NCBI GenBank assembly: GCA_030682385.1 | Contig: JAUXOG010000054.1 | Location: forward strand, 1 to 57,295 | Origin: Bacteroidota bacterium | GTDB lineage: Bacteria > Bacteroidota > Ignavibacteria > UBA10030 > BY39 | Direction of reading: 5' to 3' | Length of the DNA: 57,295 nucleotides | Part shown: one piece after another, positions 18,713-26,834 of the stretch | Position numbering within the stretch: the first letter of the stretch is position 1 | Layout of the letters: each line of letters opens with the position of its first letter | Position numbers and translations under genes: made by a program | Notes under the pieces: model-generated | What the model was told of the DNA's origin: nothing | What the model saw: the letters and a program-made list of their open reading frames with translations, nothing else | The model's database searches: none

Positions 18713-19123
18713 TTGGATATAGTATCAAAAAGAAAACGCTCTTGGATAATGTCGCGAGTTTCACAGAAGAACACTCCTCTCGAGAAAATTATCCAACGCG
18801 AATTGAGAAAACGGGGAATAAAGTTTTCACATCACGTTAAAACCTTACCAGGAAGTCCCGACATCGTTTTTCAAGATATGAAAATTGCGGTATTCGTAGA
18901 CGGTGATTTTTGGCATGGCTGGAGATTTCCTGTTTGGGAACACAAACTCACTTCATTCTGGCATAAAAAAATTTCTACCAATAGAAAGCGTGATCAACGT
19001 AACTTCCGAAAACTTAGGTCACTCGGATGGCGTGTTATTCGAATATGGCAGCATCAGTTGATAAACAATAAAGAGCTATCAATCCAGAAGATTCTTCAAG
19101 GAGTATCTCATAGGCGAAGATGA
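18713..19123 (+). CDS. vsr: Very short patch repair (Vsr) endonuclease
   Basis: A 136-residue Vsr-family nuclease, which in E. coli nicks at T-G mismatches created by deamination of 5mC. Visible: SKRKRSWIMSRVSQKNTPLE at the N-terminus, the metal/active-site PDIVF, VFVDGDFWHG and the C-terminal GWRVIRIWQHQL. The TTG start at 18713 is preferred over the ATG at 18749 because it retains the conserved SxRSxxMSxI segment. The cassette lacks a separate classical restriction nuclease, so this protein may act as repair enzyme or as the nuclease of the system. Confidence 0.9.
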   Translation: MDIVSKRKRSWIMSRVSQKNTPLEKIIQRELRKRGIKFSHHVKTLPGSPDIVFQDMKIAVFVDGDFWHGWRFPVWEHKLTSFWHKKISTNRKRDQRNFRKLRSLGWRVIRIWQHQLINNKELSIQKILQGVSHRRR

Positions 19124-19150
19124 TATCAATTTTAACTCCAATCAGAACTC

Positions 19151-19681
19151 ATGAATCTAAAACAAGAAATTCTCCGAGAACATTCTAAACGTCAGGTGAA
19201 GAAGATTGCAAGCTGGGTCGGAGGCGATAAAAGTCGTTTGAAAAAGTTGATGGAATTGTTCCTCTCCGACGATTACATCATAAGTCAGCGTTCGGCATGG
19301 TGTATAAGTCAATGTGCCGACAACAATCCGGAACTTTTGAATCCGTGGCTTAAGCCGATGATTAGGAAAATGCAGGAACCCGGTGTGCACGATGCAGTAA
19401 AACGTAATGTTCTCCGGATTCTTCAAAAAGCTGACATCCCAACTTCGCTCCTCGGCATAGTTGTGTCGCTCTGCTTTGATTATCTTAACTCCCTCAAAGC
19501 TCCTATTGCCGTTAAAGTATATTCCATGGCGATATTGATGAATGCTGCAAAACGAGAAAAGGGACTTAGGAACGAGCTTAAATTGGTTTTAGAAAATATG
19601 CAGCCATACGTTGGTCCGGCGCTTCAAGCCAGAAGCAAGGCAATATTACGAGAACTTATGGGTGGTTCTAATCCGCCTTAG
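19151..19681 (+). CDS. Helical (HEAT-like) repeat protein, C-terminus supplied by a repeat
   Basis: A 176-residue all-helical protein. Three to four helical pairs are visible, for example DYIISQRSAWCISQCADNNP and HDAVKRNVLRILQKADIP, similar to HEAT repeats. There is no signal peptide. The final residues GGSNPP and the stop codon come from a dispersed palindrome (TCCGCCTTAGGCGGA at 19672-19686), so the natural C-terminus may have been altered. It starts 28 bases after vsr, but its sequence looks like a host conserved gene rather than part of the cassette. Confidence 0.65.
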   Translation: MNLKQEILREHSKRQVKKIASWVGGDKSRLKKLMELFLSDDYIISQRSAWCISQCADNNPELLNPWLKPMIRKMQEPGVHDAVKRNVLRILQKADIPTSLLGIVVSLCFDYLNSLKAPIAVKVYSMAILMNAAKREKGLRNELKLVLENMQPYVGPALQARSKAILRELMGGSNPP

Positions 19682-19716
19682 GCGGACAAAAGAATATCGA
19701 ATCCGTCTCTGGCGGA
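19672..19716. repeat. Two copies of a TCCGCC...GGCGGA palindrome
   Basis: TCCGCCTTAGGCGGA (19672-19686) and TCCGTCTCTGGCGGA (19702-19716) are tandem variants of one palindrome. The first encodes the stop codon of the helical-repeat gene. Confidence 0.7.
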
Positions 19717-19724
19717 ATTATTAG

Positions 19725-20114
19725 TTAAAAAAAACTACCCTTATGAGAATCTAAATAATTCCCATCTCTATCAATCCCAAATCCCCAAACTTGTGGTGAG
19801 CGAAGTCGATATTCTTTTGGAGGATAAGTTCTGATGTCAGAAAAATCTAAATCAAGGCTAACTAAAACCTTTTTCTCTTTTTTGCAAATGTCAGCAATTG
19901 TTGAATCAGGTTTTCCGCTTAAATGTTCTTCATAAACTGTGCAAGCTTCCCAATTTTCTGATTTTAATAAATCAGCTAATTCGACAGGTAAATTTTCATC
20001 TAATTTGAAAATTACAGTTATGCGGAAATTTTTGTTATAATTATTCGTTCCTTTGATGCACGCTTTACCATGACATACGTTTGGGTCGACCGAAACTTGA
20101 TCGAGTAAATTCAT
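19725..20114 (-). pseudogene. Decayed DUF433-DUF5615 antitoxin/toxin fusion remnant
   Basis: The 129-residue frame starts like a DUF433 antitoxin (MNLLDQVSVDPNVCHGKACI) but switches after about 24 residues to a DUF5615 PIN-like protein (FKLDENLPVELADLL, LSGKPDSTIADIC, VLVSLDLDFSDI). A deletion seems to have fused the start of the antitoxin to the toxin, removing nearly all the antitoxin. After TYPPKEY the expected PGIIVLRL ending is missing; the last 27 residues derive from the dispersed repeat that reads CTTGTGGTGAGC on the plus strand. The PIN-like acidic residues remain, so residual activity cannot be excluded, but the structure suggests a broken module. Confidence 0.7.
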
Positions 20115-20194
20115 ATTAATCCGTTAATTATTCACTTAAAATTTATTCATAATTAAATTAATAATCAATCATGAATCCGAAATTCCCAAACTTG

Positions 20195-20236
20195 TGGTGA
20201 GCTTGCCCCGAAAACCTTCGGGGCGAGTCGAACCAT
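20195..20236. repeat. CTTGTGGTGAGC...GAGTCGAACCA dispersed repeat
   Basis: CTTGTGGTGAGCTTGCCCCG is followed by ACCTTCGGGGCGAGTCGAACCA, giving nested inverted arms (GCCCCGAA/TTCGGGGC and GGT/ACC). Related copies lie inside the remnant gene near 19790 and at 47814-47852. The family is REP-like. Confidence 0.65.
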
Positions 20237-20237
20237 C

Positions 20238-22724
20238 CTAATACGTCGTCCTCTGCTTTGTAATCTTCACGTCTTGCAACTGCGAGGCTTTCACTCGTAT
20301 CTCAAGTTTGTAATGCTTGTAGTTACCCATAGGAACCCATTCGAAATTCATAACCCAGCAATGAAGGTCGCGGTCGATATTTATACTTGGTGCAGAAATT
20401 TCTTTCCGTATCAAATCATAATTGCCGTTCATTCTGAATTTCCAATTTTCTGTAAGATTAAATTCGAGAGATGTTGATATATTTGCTGACCGGTGTTTTG
20501 CTCTTGGTATATAACTTTCAGAAAAATTCCAGCTAAAAGATAGCCGCCAAGGAATTGAGAAATCTGGTTCGTTCCGTTGGTATAAGCCCTGATATCCGCT
20601 TTTGCGTTGTTGAACTGTATCGGTTTCCGATAATTCACCGGTTTTTTGCTTCTGATCTCCCGAAAGCGAAGTTGATAAGCTGAGGGAGAAATTTTCCAAC
20701 CGTGCTAACTTACCCTCGCTGATCATAAACTTATTAACCAACCGGTTTGACGTTTCATCAAATTTATACAAATTAAAACTGCTTGAGCCGCTGAAGTTCA
20801 ATAATTCACCAATACTTGTCCGGTACCCAACTCCGACGTTCGATAAATTTAAACTGTCGGCTGAAAAATTGTAGGAAACATTTGCACCAACATTCAGCAG
20901 TTGAATTTTTTGTTCTTCCTGCTCTTCGGCTTTTGGTTTCAATTTCATTTCGAACTGATTGCCAACATCGAAGCTTGCGAGCATCTGTCCCTTGGTGATG
21001 TTCTTCCCATACATCTGTTTTGAATAATTGAATGCAAGATTTGGCGTAACTGTGTGGCGGAATGCTGTAACGCCCAAAACATTCGGTTGAACAATTCCGT
21101 ACAAACGTGTATTTGCTGAAACGCCCGACGAAATATATCCGGCAAAATAATAATCTTTTTCTTTTATTTCCTGCAGAGTGCTATCGGCTGTATTTAGCAT
21201 CGGAACAAAATTATTACTCTGCTTTCTTTCATCACGGAACGACAAACTTGGTGTAACAGAGATATATCCGAATTTGGGCGATATGCTAATGCCGGAACTT
21301 TGACTTAATGCTTGTCGATTATCGCGTCTGAAAGTTTCAATATTTACAACCGGAACTGTTATAGGAATTTTTGCTCGACTGTTAGAAGCATTTGCCCGAT
21401 AATCATATCCGATTTGTTCATACCAAAGAAGATCTCCGATTACTTTTTTTCGTCGAAACGGAAAACTTGTACTTCTGTTGAAATTTAATGAAGGCAATAT
21501 TTCATCAATTCTTCCGTTTGTTAAATTTTGTGTTCGCGATAAGTTCATTGAGCCGCTATTTTTTGTTCCTTCCCAGGATTTTGAGATTGTAGCATTTGAA
21601 TATATCGTTTGCTGTAACGCTTCCGATAAAGAGTTAGTTAATCTAAAATTATTATTACTCATAAATGAAAAATTTACATCAGCACGCATCGTCGGATCAA
21701 TTTCTTGATTGTGCCGCAGGTTTAAGTTGTAGCCTTCATCTATTGAATAATTTGGATCGTTCTTTTCAGATGTCATAAATCGTTTGTACGCTCCTGAAAT
21801 TCCACCGCTAAATTTATAACGAAGTATGTAGTTAAATTCAGAATTTACAATGTAGCTTCCGTTCGTGTACCAATCGCCGTGCAAAGCCAAATCGGTGTAG
21901 TCGCTCATCGCCCAGTAGTAACCAATTTTTCTGAGAAATCGTCCGTAGGTTGCGTTATCGCCATAAGCAGGAGCGAAAAAACCGGAACGCCTGCCGCTCT
22001 TACTCGGAAAAACTCCAAAGGGAAGTGCAAACACCGGAACATCCGCAATGTGAAAGTAAATCGGTTCTGCAATTACTTTGTCGCGCACAATCATTTTCAT
22101 TTTGGGGGATAGAAAATAAAAATGCGGTTGGTCCTTATCGCAAGTGGTGTATTTACCATCGGCGATGAATAGCACATCTTTGCTCATCTTTTTAACCCGA
22201 CTGCCGTAGTAAATACCTTCATCCGATTTTGTGTCGGCGAGTTTAATGTTGCCTTTCTGAGTTTTGAAGTTGTATAAAAGCTCGTGTCCTCTGAATTCCT
22301 CGCCGCCGTCAATCATTATCGGCGTGCCGGCATATTTTTTACCGGTCGTATCTGCGGTGTCGATAATGCCATGTGCATTCATCATCGCTGTGTGCCAGTT
22401 GATATTGATACGTTCCGATTTCAACTCCATCAATTTATATTTGATGTTCGATTTACCATATAGCATCATCTTGCGATTTGAAATTGAGTAAACAATAGAA
22501 TCTGTTGATGAATATGTGATGGTCGTGTCGATACCGGATTGGCGCGGAGCTATTTCGGTTTTGAGAGTGTCTTGAACTAATGTTGTGTCTGCAATCAAAC
22601 TTGACTGTGGGGTAAAAATAGAATCAACAGATCTATTTTTCTTCCCCCAAGTGTAAGCCGTATTGAGATGGGCTATAGACAGAAGTAAAATTAAGAGTAA
22701 AATATTTAAAAAGTTTTGAAACAT
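20238..22724 (-). CDS. lptD: LPS-assembly protein LptD-like outer-membrane protein
   Basis: An 828-residue outer-membrane protein that would insert lipopolysaccharide into the outer leaflet. The N-terminus is a signal peptide (FLNILLLILLLSIAHL). Residues about 60-200 form the OstA-like jelly-roll, with the typical ISNRKMMLYGKSNIKYK and EDEGIYYGSR-type repeats. The rest is a beta-barrel rich in aromatic and Asn/Ser turns (LPFGVFPSKSGRRSGFFAPAYG is the family LptD box). It is the last gene of a minus-strand run, 16 bases after the ROK kinase. Bacteroidota LptD proteins differ from E. coli and often lack the four cysteines; few Cys are visible here. Confidence 0.85.
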   Translation of the reverse strand: MFQNFLNILLLILLLSIAHLNTAYTWGKKNRSVDSIFTPQSSLIADTTLVQDTLKTEIAPRQSGIDTTITYSSTDSIVYSISNRKMMLYGKSNIKYKLMELKSERININWHTAMMNAHGIIDTADTTGKKYAGTPIMIDGGEEFRGHELLYNFKTQKGNIKLADTKSDEGIYYGSRVKKMSKDVLFIADGKYTTCDKDQPHFYFLSPKMKMIVRDKVIAEPIYFHIADVPVFALPFGVFPSKSGRRSGFFAPAYGDNATYGRFLRKIGYYWAMSDYTDLALHGDWYTNGSYIVNSEFNYILRYKFSGGISGAYKRFMTSEKNDPNYSIDEGYNLNLRHNQEIDPTMRADVNFSFMSNNNFRLTNSLSEALQQTIYSNATISKSWEGTKNSGSMNLSRTQNLTNGRIDEILPSLNFNRSTSFPFRRKKVIGDLLWYEQIGYDYRANASNSRAKIPITVPVVNIETFRRDNRQALSQSSGISISPKFGYISVTPSLSFRDERKQSNNFVPMLNTADSTLQEIKEKDYYFAGYISSGVSANTRLYGIVQPNVLGVTAFRHTVTPNLAFNYSKQMYGKNITKGQMLASFDVGNQFEMKLKPKAEEQEEQKIQLLNVGANVSYNFSADSLNLSNVGVGYRTSIGELLNFSGSSSFNLYKFDETSNRLVNKFMISEGKLARLENFSLSLSTSLSGDQKQKTGELSETDTVQQRKSGYQGLYQRNEPDFSIPWRLSFSWNFSESYIPRAKHRSANISTSLEFNLTENWKFRMNGNYDLIRKEISAPSINIDRDLHCWVMNFEWVPMGNYKHYKLEIRVKASQLQDVKITKQRTTY

Positions 22725-22740
22725 TAATGACTTATGTTAT

Positions 22741-23712
22741 TCATTTATTAATCACAAGACTTGCGGCGCCAAAAATTCCTGCTGTGTTGCCAAGTTTTGC
22801 AGGTATCACTTTCACATCGGGCTTGATAGAAGTTAAAACTCTGCTGCGGACAGATTTTGTAATCGCATTAAAAACATATTCGCCCGCCGCCGAAATCCCG
22901 CCGCCAACGACTACAATTCTTAAATCAAGAACATTCAAAATCGAAGCTATTGCCACTCCTAACAAATTACCGGCTTCTGATAATATTTCTTTTGCAAACG
23001 GATCGCCTTGTTCCGCTGCGACTGAAATAATATACGGCTCAATCAAACCAAGGTTACCTTTTACAAGCTGAATAATTTTTGATTGCGGTGCTTCTTTAGG
23101 CAGCTGCTCAAGTTTTTGCCGCGTTCGCTCGGAAAGATATCGCTGTCCGATGTAACTTTCGATGCAGCCGCGATTTCCACAATTACACAAAGGTCCGTTG
23201 TAATCGATAGTTGTATGTCCGATTTCGCCGGCTCCGCCAAAAGGACCACGGTAAATTTTGTTATCGAGTATTATTCCGCCGCCCACCCCGGTTCCCCAAA
23301 TAATGAATAAAAAATTTTGATAATCGATTCCGGCTCCAAATTTAGCCTCACCGAGTGCGGCTGCATTTGCATCGTTCTCTACAACTACTGGAAGATTAAA
23401 TTCCTTTTTGATTACTTCACCTAGATTCACTTCAGTCCAATCTGTAAAATTGGGTGGATTCTTTACTGTGCTGTTATCGTTATCAACAATTCCGGGCGCA
23501 CCGATTCCGATACCGGTAAATTCATCGTACCGATATTCTAACATCAATTCCTTGATGATTAAGTTCAATTGTTGTAAAACAGCACTCGGTCCTCGTAATG
23601 CAAACGTATCAACTTTTTGCTGTGAAAGAATTTTACTTTCGACGATATCCACAACTCCGCCTTTAATAGTCGTAGCGCCGACGTCAATGCCGATTGTGAG
23701 ATTGCGTTTCAT
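22741..23712 (-). CDS. ROK-family sugar kinase (glucokinase-like)
   Basis: This cytoplasmic kinase probably phosphorylates glucose or an amino sugar with ATP. The ATP motif is TIGIDVGATTIKGGVVD, the active-site segment VVENDANAAALGEAKFG contains the catalytic Asp, and the ROK zinc motif is CNCGNRGCIESYIG. I set the start at the ATG 23710-23712, which overlaps the rarA stop (ATGA) and directly precedes the conserved KRNLTIGID; the frame is open six codons further upstream. It is about 323 residues, the normal length. The substrate is not fixed by sequence. Confidence 0.92.
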   Translation of the reverse strand: MKRNLTIGIDVGATTIKGGVVDIVESKILSQQKVDTFALRGPSAVLQQLNLIIKELMLEYRYDEFTGIGIGAPGIVDNDNSTVKNPPNFTDWTEVNLGEVIKKEFNLPVVVENDANAAALGEAKFGAGIDYQNFLFIIWGTGVGGGIILDNKIYRGPFGGAGEIGHTTIDYNGPLCNCGNRGCIESYIGQRYLSERTRQKLEQLPKEAPQSKIIQLVKGNLGLIEPYIISVAAEQGDPFAKEILSEAGNLLGVAIASILNVLDLRIVVVGGGISAAGEYVFNAITKSVRSRVLTSIKPDVKVIPAKLGNTAGIFGAASLVINK

Positions 23713-25052
23713 CTTTTCTTTTTCTTCCAAAGCTGGTTTAATCTTTCTCTCAAAGTTTTCTCTCTTCCATAATCGGTCGGCTTATAATAAACTTTATCTT
23801 TTAAATTGTCGGGAAGAAACTGCATTTCCACAAAACCGTCTTCGTAATTGTGGGCATACTTATAATCTTTTGAATATCCAAGTTCTTCCATCAATTTTGT
23901 CGGGGCGTTGCGGATGTGAAGCGGCACCGCTTCGTTTGGCAAGTTTCGCACATCAGCCATAGCTTTTTCGATGGCAGTGTACGAAGCGTTGCTTTTCGGA
24001 ACAGATGCCAGATAAGTGGCAGTTTGTGAAAGCACGATACGGGCTTCCGGCATTCCGATGTAATCAACAGCAGTGAAACAACTTGTAGCCAGCGTAAGTG
24101 AATACGGGTCGGCATTGCCGATGTCTTCCGATGCAAGCACAATCATTCTGCGGGCAATAAATTTCGGGTCTTCGCCGGCTTCTAACATTCGGGCGAGCCA
24201 ATAAACCGCAGCGTCGGGATCGCTGCCGCGAATGCTTTTTATGAATGCTGAAATTATGCTATAATGTTCCTCGCCTGCTTTATCGTACTTGATTGCCTTC
24301 CGTTGAAATGCTGCCTCGATAATTTTTTTTGTAAGAACTTTTTCGCCCGCTTTGTTTTGCTTGATTAGCTGTACACTTGTTTCAATTCCATTTAATAAAA
24401 TTCGTGCATCGCCGCCTGAAAGTAAAATAAGATGGTCGATCACATCATCCGGAAATTGCAGCTTTTGTTTTTTTAGAAATTCATCATTATCGACAGCTTG
24501 ATTTAATATTTGGATGAGTTCAACTTTCGAGAGAGGTTCAAGCACATAAACTTTGCATCGCGATAGAAGTGGTGAGATGACCTCGAAAGAAGGATTTTCA
24601 GTTGTAGCGCCGATTAGTGTTATCGCGCCATCTTCAACGCTGTGAAGAAGTGCATCTTGTTGTGCTTTGTTGAAGCGGTGGATTTCGTCGATGAAAAGTA
24701 TTGTCTTTTTATTGAAATGTTTGCGGTTTGCTTCTGCCCGCTCAATCACAGTGCGAACATCTTTTACTCCTGACGAAACTGCACTGAGTTGAAAAAAATC
24801 GGCTTTTGTGTGGATTGCAATGATACGCGCGAGTGTGGTTTTCCCGCACCCCGGCGGTCCCCAAAATATTATGGAGGGAAGCTCATCGTGCTCGATTAAA
24901 AGTTGCAGCGGCATCGTTTCGCCAAGCAAATGTGTCTGCCCAACAAACTGATCCAAAGTTTTCGGACGTGCTCGCTCGGCTAATGGACTAAAACCCGCTT
25001 TGTTACTTTTTTGATATGTGTTCTTAAATAATTCCAATTTGTGCAAATCCAA
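23709..25052 (-). CDS. rarA: Replication-associated recombination protein A (RarA/MgsA)
   Basis: A 447-residue AAA+ ATPase of the RarA/Mgs1/WRNIP1 family that acts at stalled replication forks. The N-terminus SPLAERARPKTLDQFVGQTH precedes Walker A GPPGCGKTTLARI, Walker B ILFIDEIHRFNKAQQDALL and sensor motif GATTENPSFEV. The C-terminal domain contains the conserved YWLARMLEAGEDPKFIARR. Full length. It overlaps the ROK kinase gene downstream and follows the four-helix-bundle gene by 57 bases. Confidence 0.95.
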   Translation of the reverse strand: MDLHKLELFKNTYQKSNKAGFSPLAERARPKTLDQFVGQTHLLGETMPLQLLIEHDELPSIIFWGPPGCGKTTLARIIAIHTKADFFQLSAVSSGVKDVRTVIERAEANRKHFNKKTILFIDEIHRFNKAQQDALLHSVEDGAITLIGATTENPSFEVISPLLSRCKVYVLEPLSKVELIQILNQAVDNDEFLKKQKLQFPDDVIDHLILLSGGDARILLNGIETSVQLIKQNKAGEKVLTKKIIEAAFQRKAIKYDKAGEEHYSIISAFIKSIRGSDPDAAVYWLARMLEAGEDPKFIARRMIVLASEDIGNADPYSLTLATSCFTAVDYIGMPEARIVLSQTATYLASVPKSNASYTAIEKAMADVRNLPNEAVPLHIRNAPTKLMEELGYSKDYKYAHNYEDGFVEMQFLPDNLKDKVYYKPTDYGREKTLRERLNQLWKKKKR

Positions 25053-25109
25053 ATTTCAAATACTACTAAATAAATCCCAAATGCAAAAACAAAATACAAA
25101 ATGGCAAAT

Positions 25110-25568
25110 TTATCTTTGTGGCGATTTGGTTTTATTTATTATCGAACTTAAAATTTTTATTATTTCTTGTGATTCTATAATATCGTTTTCAATAAATTCC
25201 GCTTTTATGTATTTCCCGCTGATAAGCCTTAACCAATATCTTGATTCTTTGGCTTCTTTTCTTGCAATTGTAAATTTGTTTGCGAAGTCCTTTTTAGTTA
25301 CGCATCCATCTCCTTCTTCAACATTGGCACCTGTTGATGTACCGGCTTTTACTAATTGAGTTCGTATTACGGTACATTCAACGGTTTTAGGTAACATTTC
25401 TGCGATTTCCAAGATTCTTTGGGCAAATCTAAATGTTCTTTCACGGATATCATATATTTTTTCATCTTTTGAATTTGTTTTTTTTTCATACTCTTGTAAA
25501 TTTTCTGAAATAAAACTGTAAAATTCAGAAAAATTATTTTGAGCTTTGTAATATTTGGTTTTTGTCAT
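25110..25568 (-). CDS. Four-helix-bundle protein (23S rRNA intervening-sequence family)
   Basis: A 152-residue four-helix bundle. The signature segments are IYDIRERTFRFAQRI, QLVKAGTSTGANVEEGDG and EAKESRYWLRLI, typical of the S23/IVS protein family, related in fold to the bAvd accessory protein of diversity-generating retroelements. No reverse transcriptase or rRNA gene is nearby, so this is a stand-alone member of unknown role. Its ATG overlaps the ftsB-like stop (ATGA), implying coupled translation. Confidence 0.85.
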   Translation of the reverse strand: MTKTKYYKAQNNFSEFYSFISENLQEYEKKTNSKDEKIYDIRERTFRFAQRILEIAEMLPKTVECTVIRTQLVKAGTSTGANVEEGDGCVTKKDFANKFTIARKEAKESRYWLRLISGKYIKAEFIENDIIESQEIIKILSSIINKTKSPQR

Positions 25569-25939
25569 TTAGCGTCGCTTTCTTTCAGCTTGTAAATCGT
25601 GTCCCCTTCTTTCACCATTCCGTGTTTTTCGCGAGCTGCTTTTTCAATTGCGAATTTATCTTTATCGAGTGCCTTCGATTCTTGCTGAAGCCGTTTCTGT
25701 TCTTCGTTTGCTTCTTTAATTCTTTCAATCCACATTTTTTTCTCTTGTTCAAGCTGAGATCGTTTCAAGGGTCCTTTGTCGCTGATCAAGAAAACGGTAA
25801 TTAGAATCAAAAATGGAATAATTCCCCACTTAAAAAGCTTGTTTTTAAAAAGCTTTTTGATCCATCGTTCGGGTTGCCGCCAAGTCGGATTTTCTTTTCT
25901 GTAAAACTGGTCGTCCATTGTAAACGAAATGTAACTCAA
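25565..25939 (-). CDS. Septum-formation initiator (FtsB/DivIC-like) protein
   Basis: A 124-residue bitopic membrane protein. A short cytoplasmic N-terminus with many basic residues is followed by a membrane segment (WGIIPFLILITVFLIS, about residues 38-53) and a coiled coil of roughly 50 residues (EQEKKMWIERIKEANEEQKR). The tail MVKEGDTIYKLKE is characteristic of the FtsB/DivIC family. It would bind FtsL/FtsQ homologues in the divisome. Situated between an FkbM methyltransferase (three bases away) and the four-helix-bundle gene. Confidence 0.85.
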   Translation of the reverse strand: MSYISFTMDDQFYRKENPTWRQPERWIKKLFKNKLFKWGIIPFLILITVFLISDKGPLKRSQLEQEKKMWIERIKEANEEQKRLQQESKALDKDKFAIEKAAREKHGMVKEGDTIYKLKESDAK

Positions 25940-25942
25940 AAT

Positions 25943-26776
25943 TTAAGATTTTGCAAGCATTGGTTTTTCAAACAGCACCTCAAGCTCAGTCCCTCTTTGA
26001 ATTGATTTTATAGCGGTGAAGTTGTTCAATTCCATTAGCATAAAAATATTTTCTTGTGTCCCCCCGAAAAGTGGAAGTATCTTTGGATGAATTTCGATTT
26101 GAACTATTCGTATTAACGGCGAAGATAAAATTGTTTCCATTCCACGCAATACATTCAACTCGGCACCTTCGACATCTATCTTAATTGCGGTTGGAGAAAG
26201 AATCGCATTATGTTTTATTAAATCGTCCCCTTTTTGAATCTGAATCTTTTGTCCTTTCCCCGAAACCGGATAGTCGGTGCGAACGGCAAGACTGTGCGTT
26301 CCGATGTTGGCTGATTCAGAAGTATGTAATTCGGTTATGCCCTCAATATCACCAAGTGCCATTTGCAGTGGTGTTACATTCTTTAAATTATTTAGTTGAA
26401 TATTTTTGGTTAGAAGTTTATAGGTGGATTTTTCCGGCTCAAAAGCAAAAACATTTCCTTTATTAACTTTTAGAGAAGAAAAGATGGTATAAATTCCATA
26501 ACTCGCTCCGATATCCCACACCGTATCGTCCGGTTGTAGTTTCTCTAAAAGAGTTTTTAAAACTTCCGATTCCCCCAGAAGCGATTCGATATCTTCTTTT
26601 ATTTTAAAAGTCGGTGTTCGAAATTTTGCAGTCAAATCCGAAAATGTTAACTCGGTTTTCGCATTGAAGAGAAAAATAAAATTATATACCGAGCGGAGAG
26701 GCTTAAACAAACCAACCATCTTCAAAAATGTTTTGAGCTTCAATTTTATGTTTTGTAATTCCATATTTGTGTTCAA
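25943..26776 (-). CDS. FkbM-family methyltransferase
   Basis: A 277-residue SAM-dependent methyltransferase. The SAM-binding motif I is DTVWDIGASYGIYTIFSS near residue 90, followed by VFAFEPEKSTYKLLTKNI and the FkbM hallmark TAIKIDVEGAELNVLRGME. FkbM proteins methylate hydroxyl or carboxyl groups on sugars or polyketides; the likely target is a surface glycan, although no glycosyltransferases are present nearby. It is the first gene of the minus-strand run FkbM-FtsB-four-helix bundle. Confidence 0.88.
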   Translation of the reverse strand: MNTNMELQNIKLKLKTFLKMVGLFKPLRSVYNFIFLFNAKTELTFSDLTAKFRTPTFKIKEDIESLLGESEVLKTLLEKLQPDDTVWDIGASYGIYTIFSSLKVNKGNVFAFEPEKSTYKLLTKNIQLNNLKNVTPLQMALGDIEGITELHTSESANIGTHSLAVRTDYPVSGKGQKIQIQKGDDLIKHNAILSPTAIKIDVEGAELNVLRGMETILSSPLIRIVQIEIHPKILPLFGGTQENIFMLMELNNFTAIKSIQRGTELEVLFEKPMLAKS

Positions 26777-26834
26777 ATATAAGAAATAATTTTTGAGTTT
26801 TGTAATATATGATTTTTGAAATTATATTGAACCA

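Noticed and set aside
25110-25568. Diversity-generating retroelement accessory protein (bAvd-like)
   Set aside because: The fold family matches, but no reverse transcriptase or template/variable repeats are nearby.
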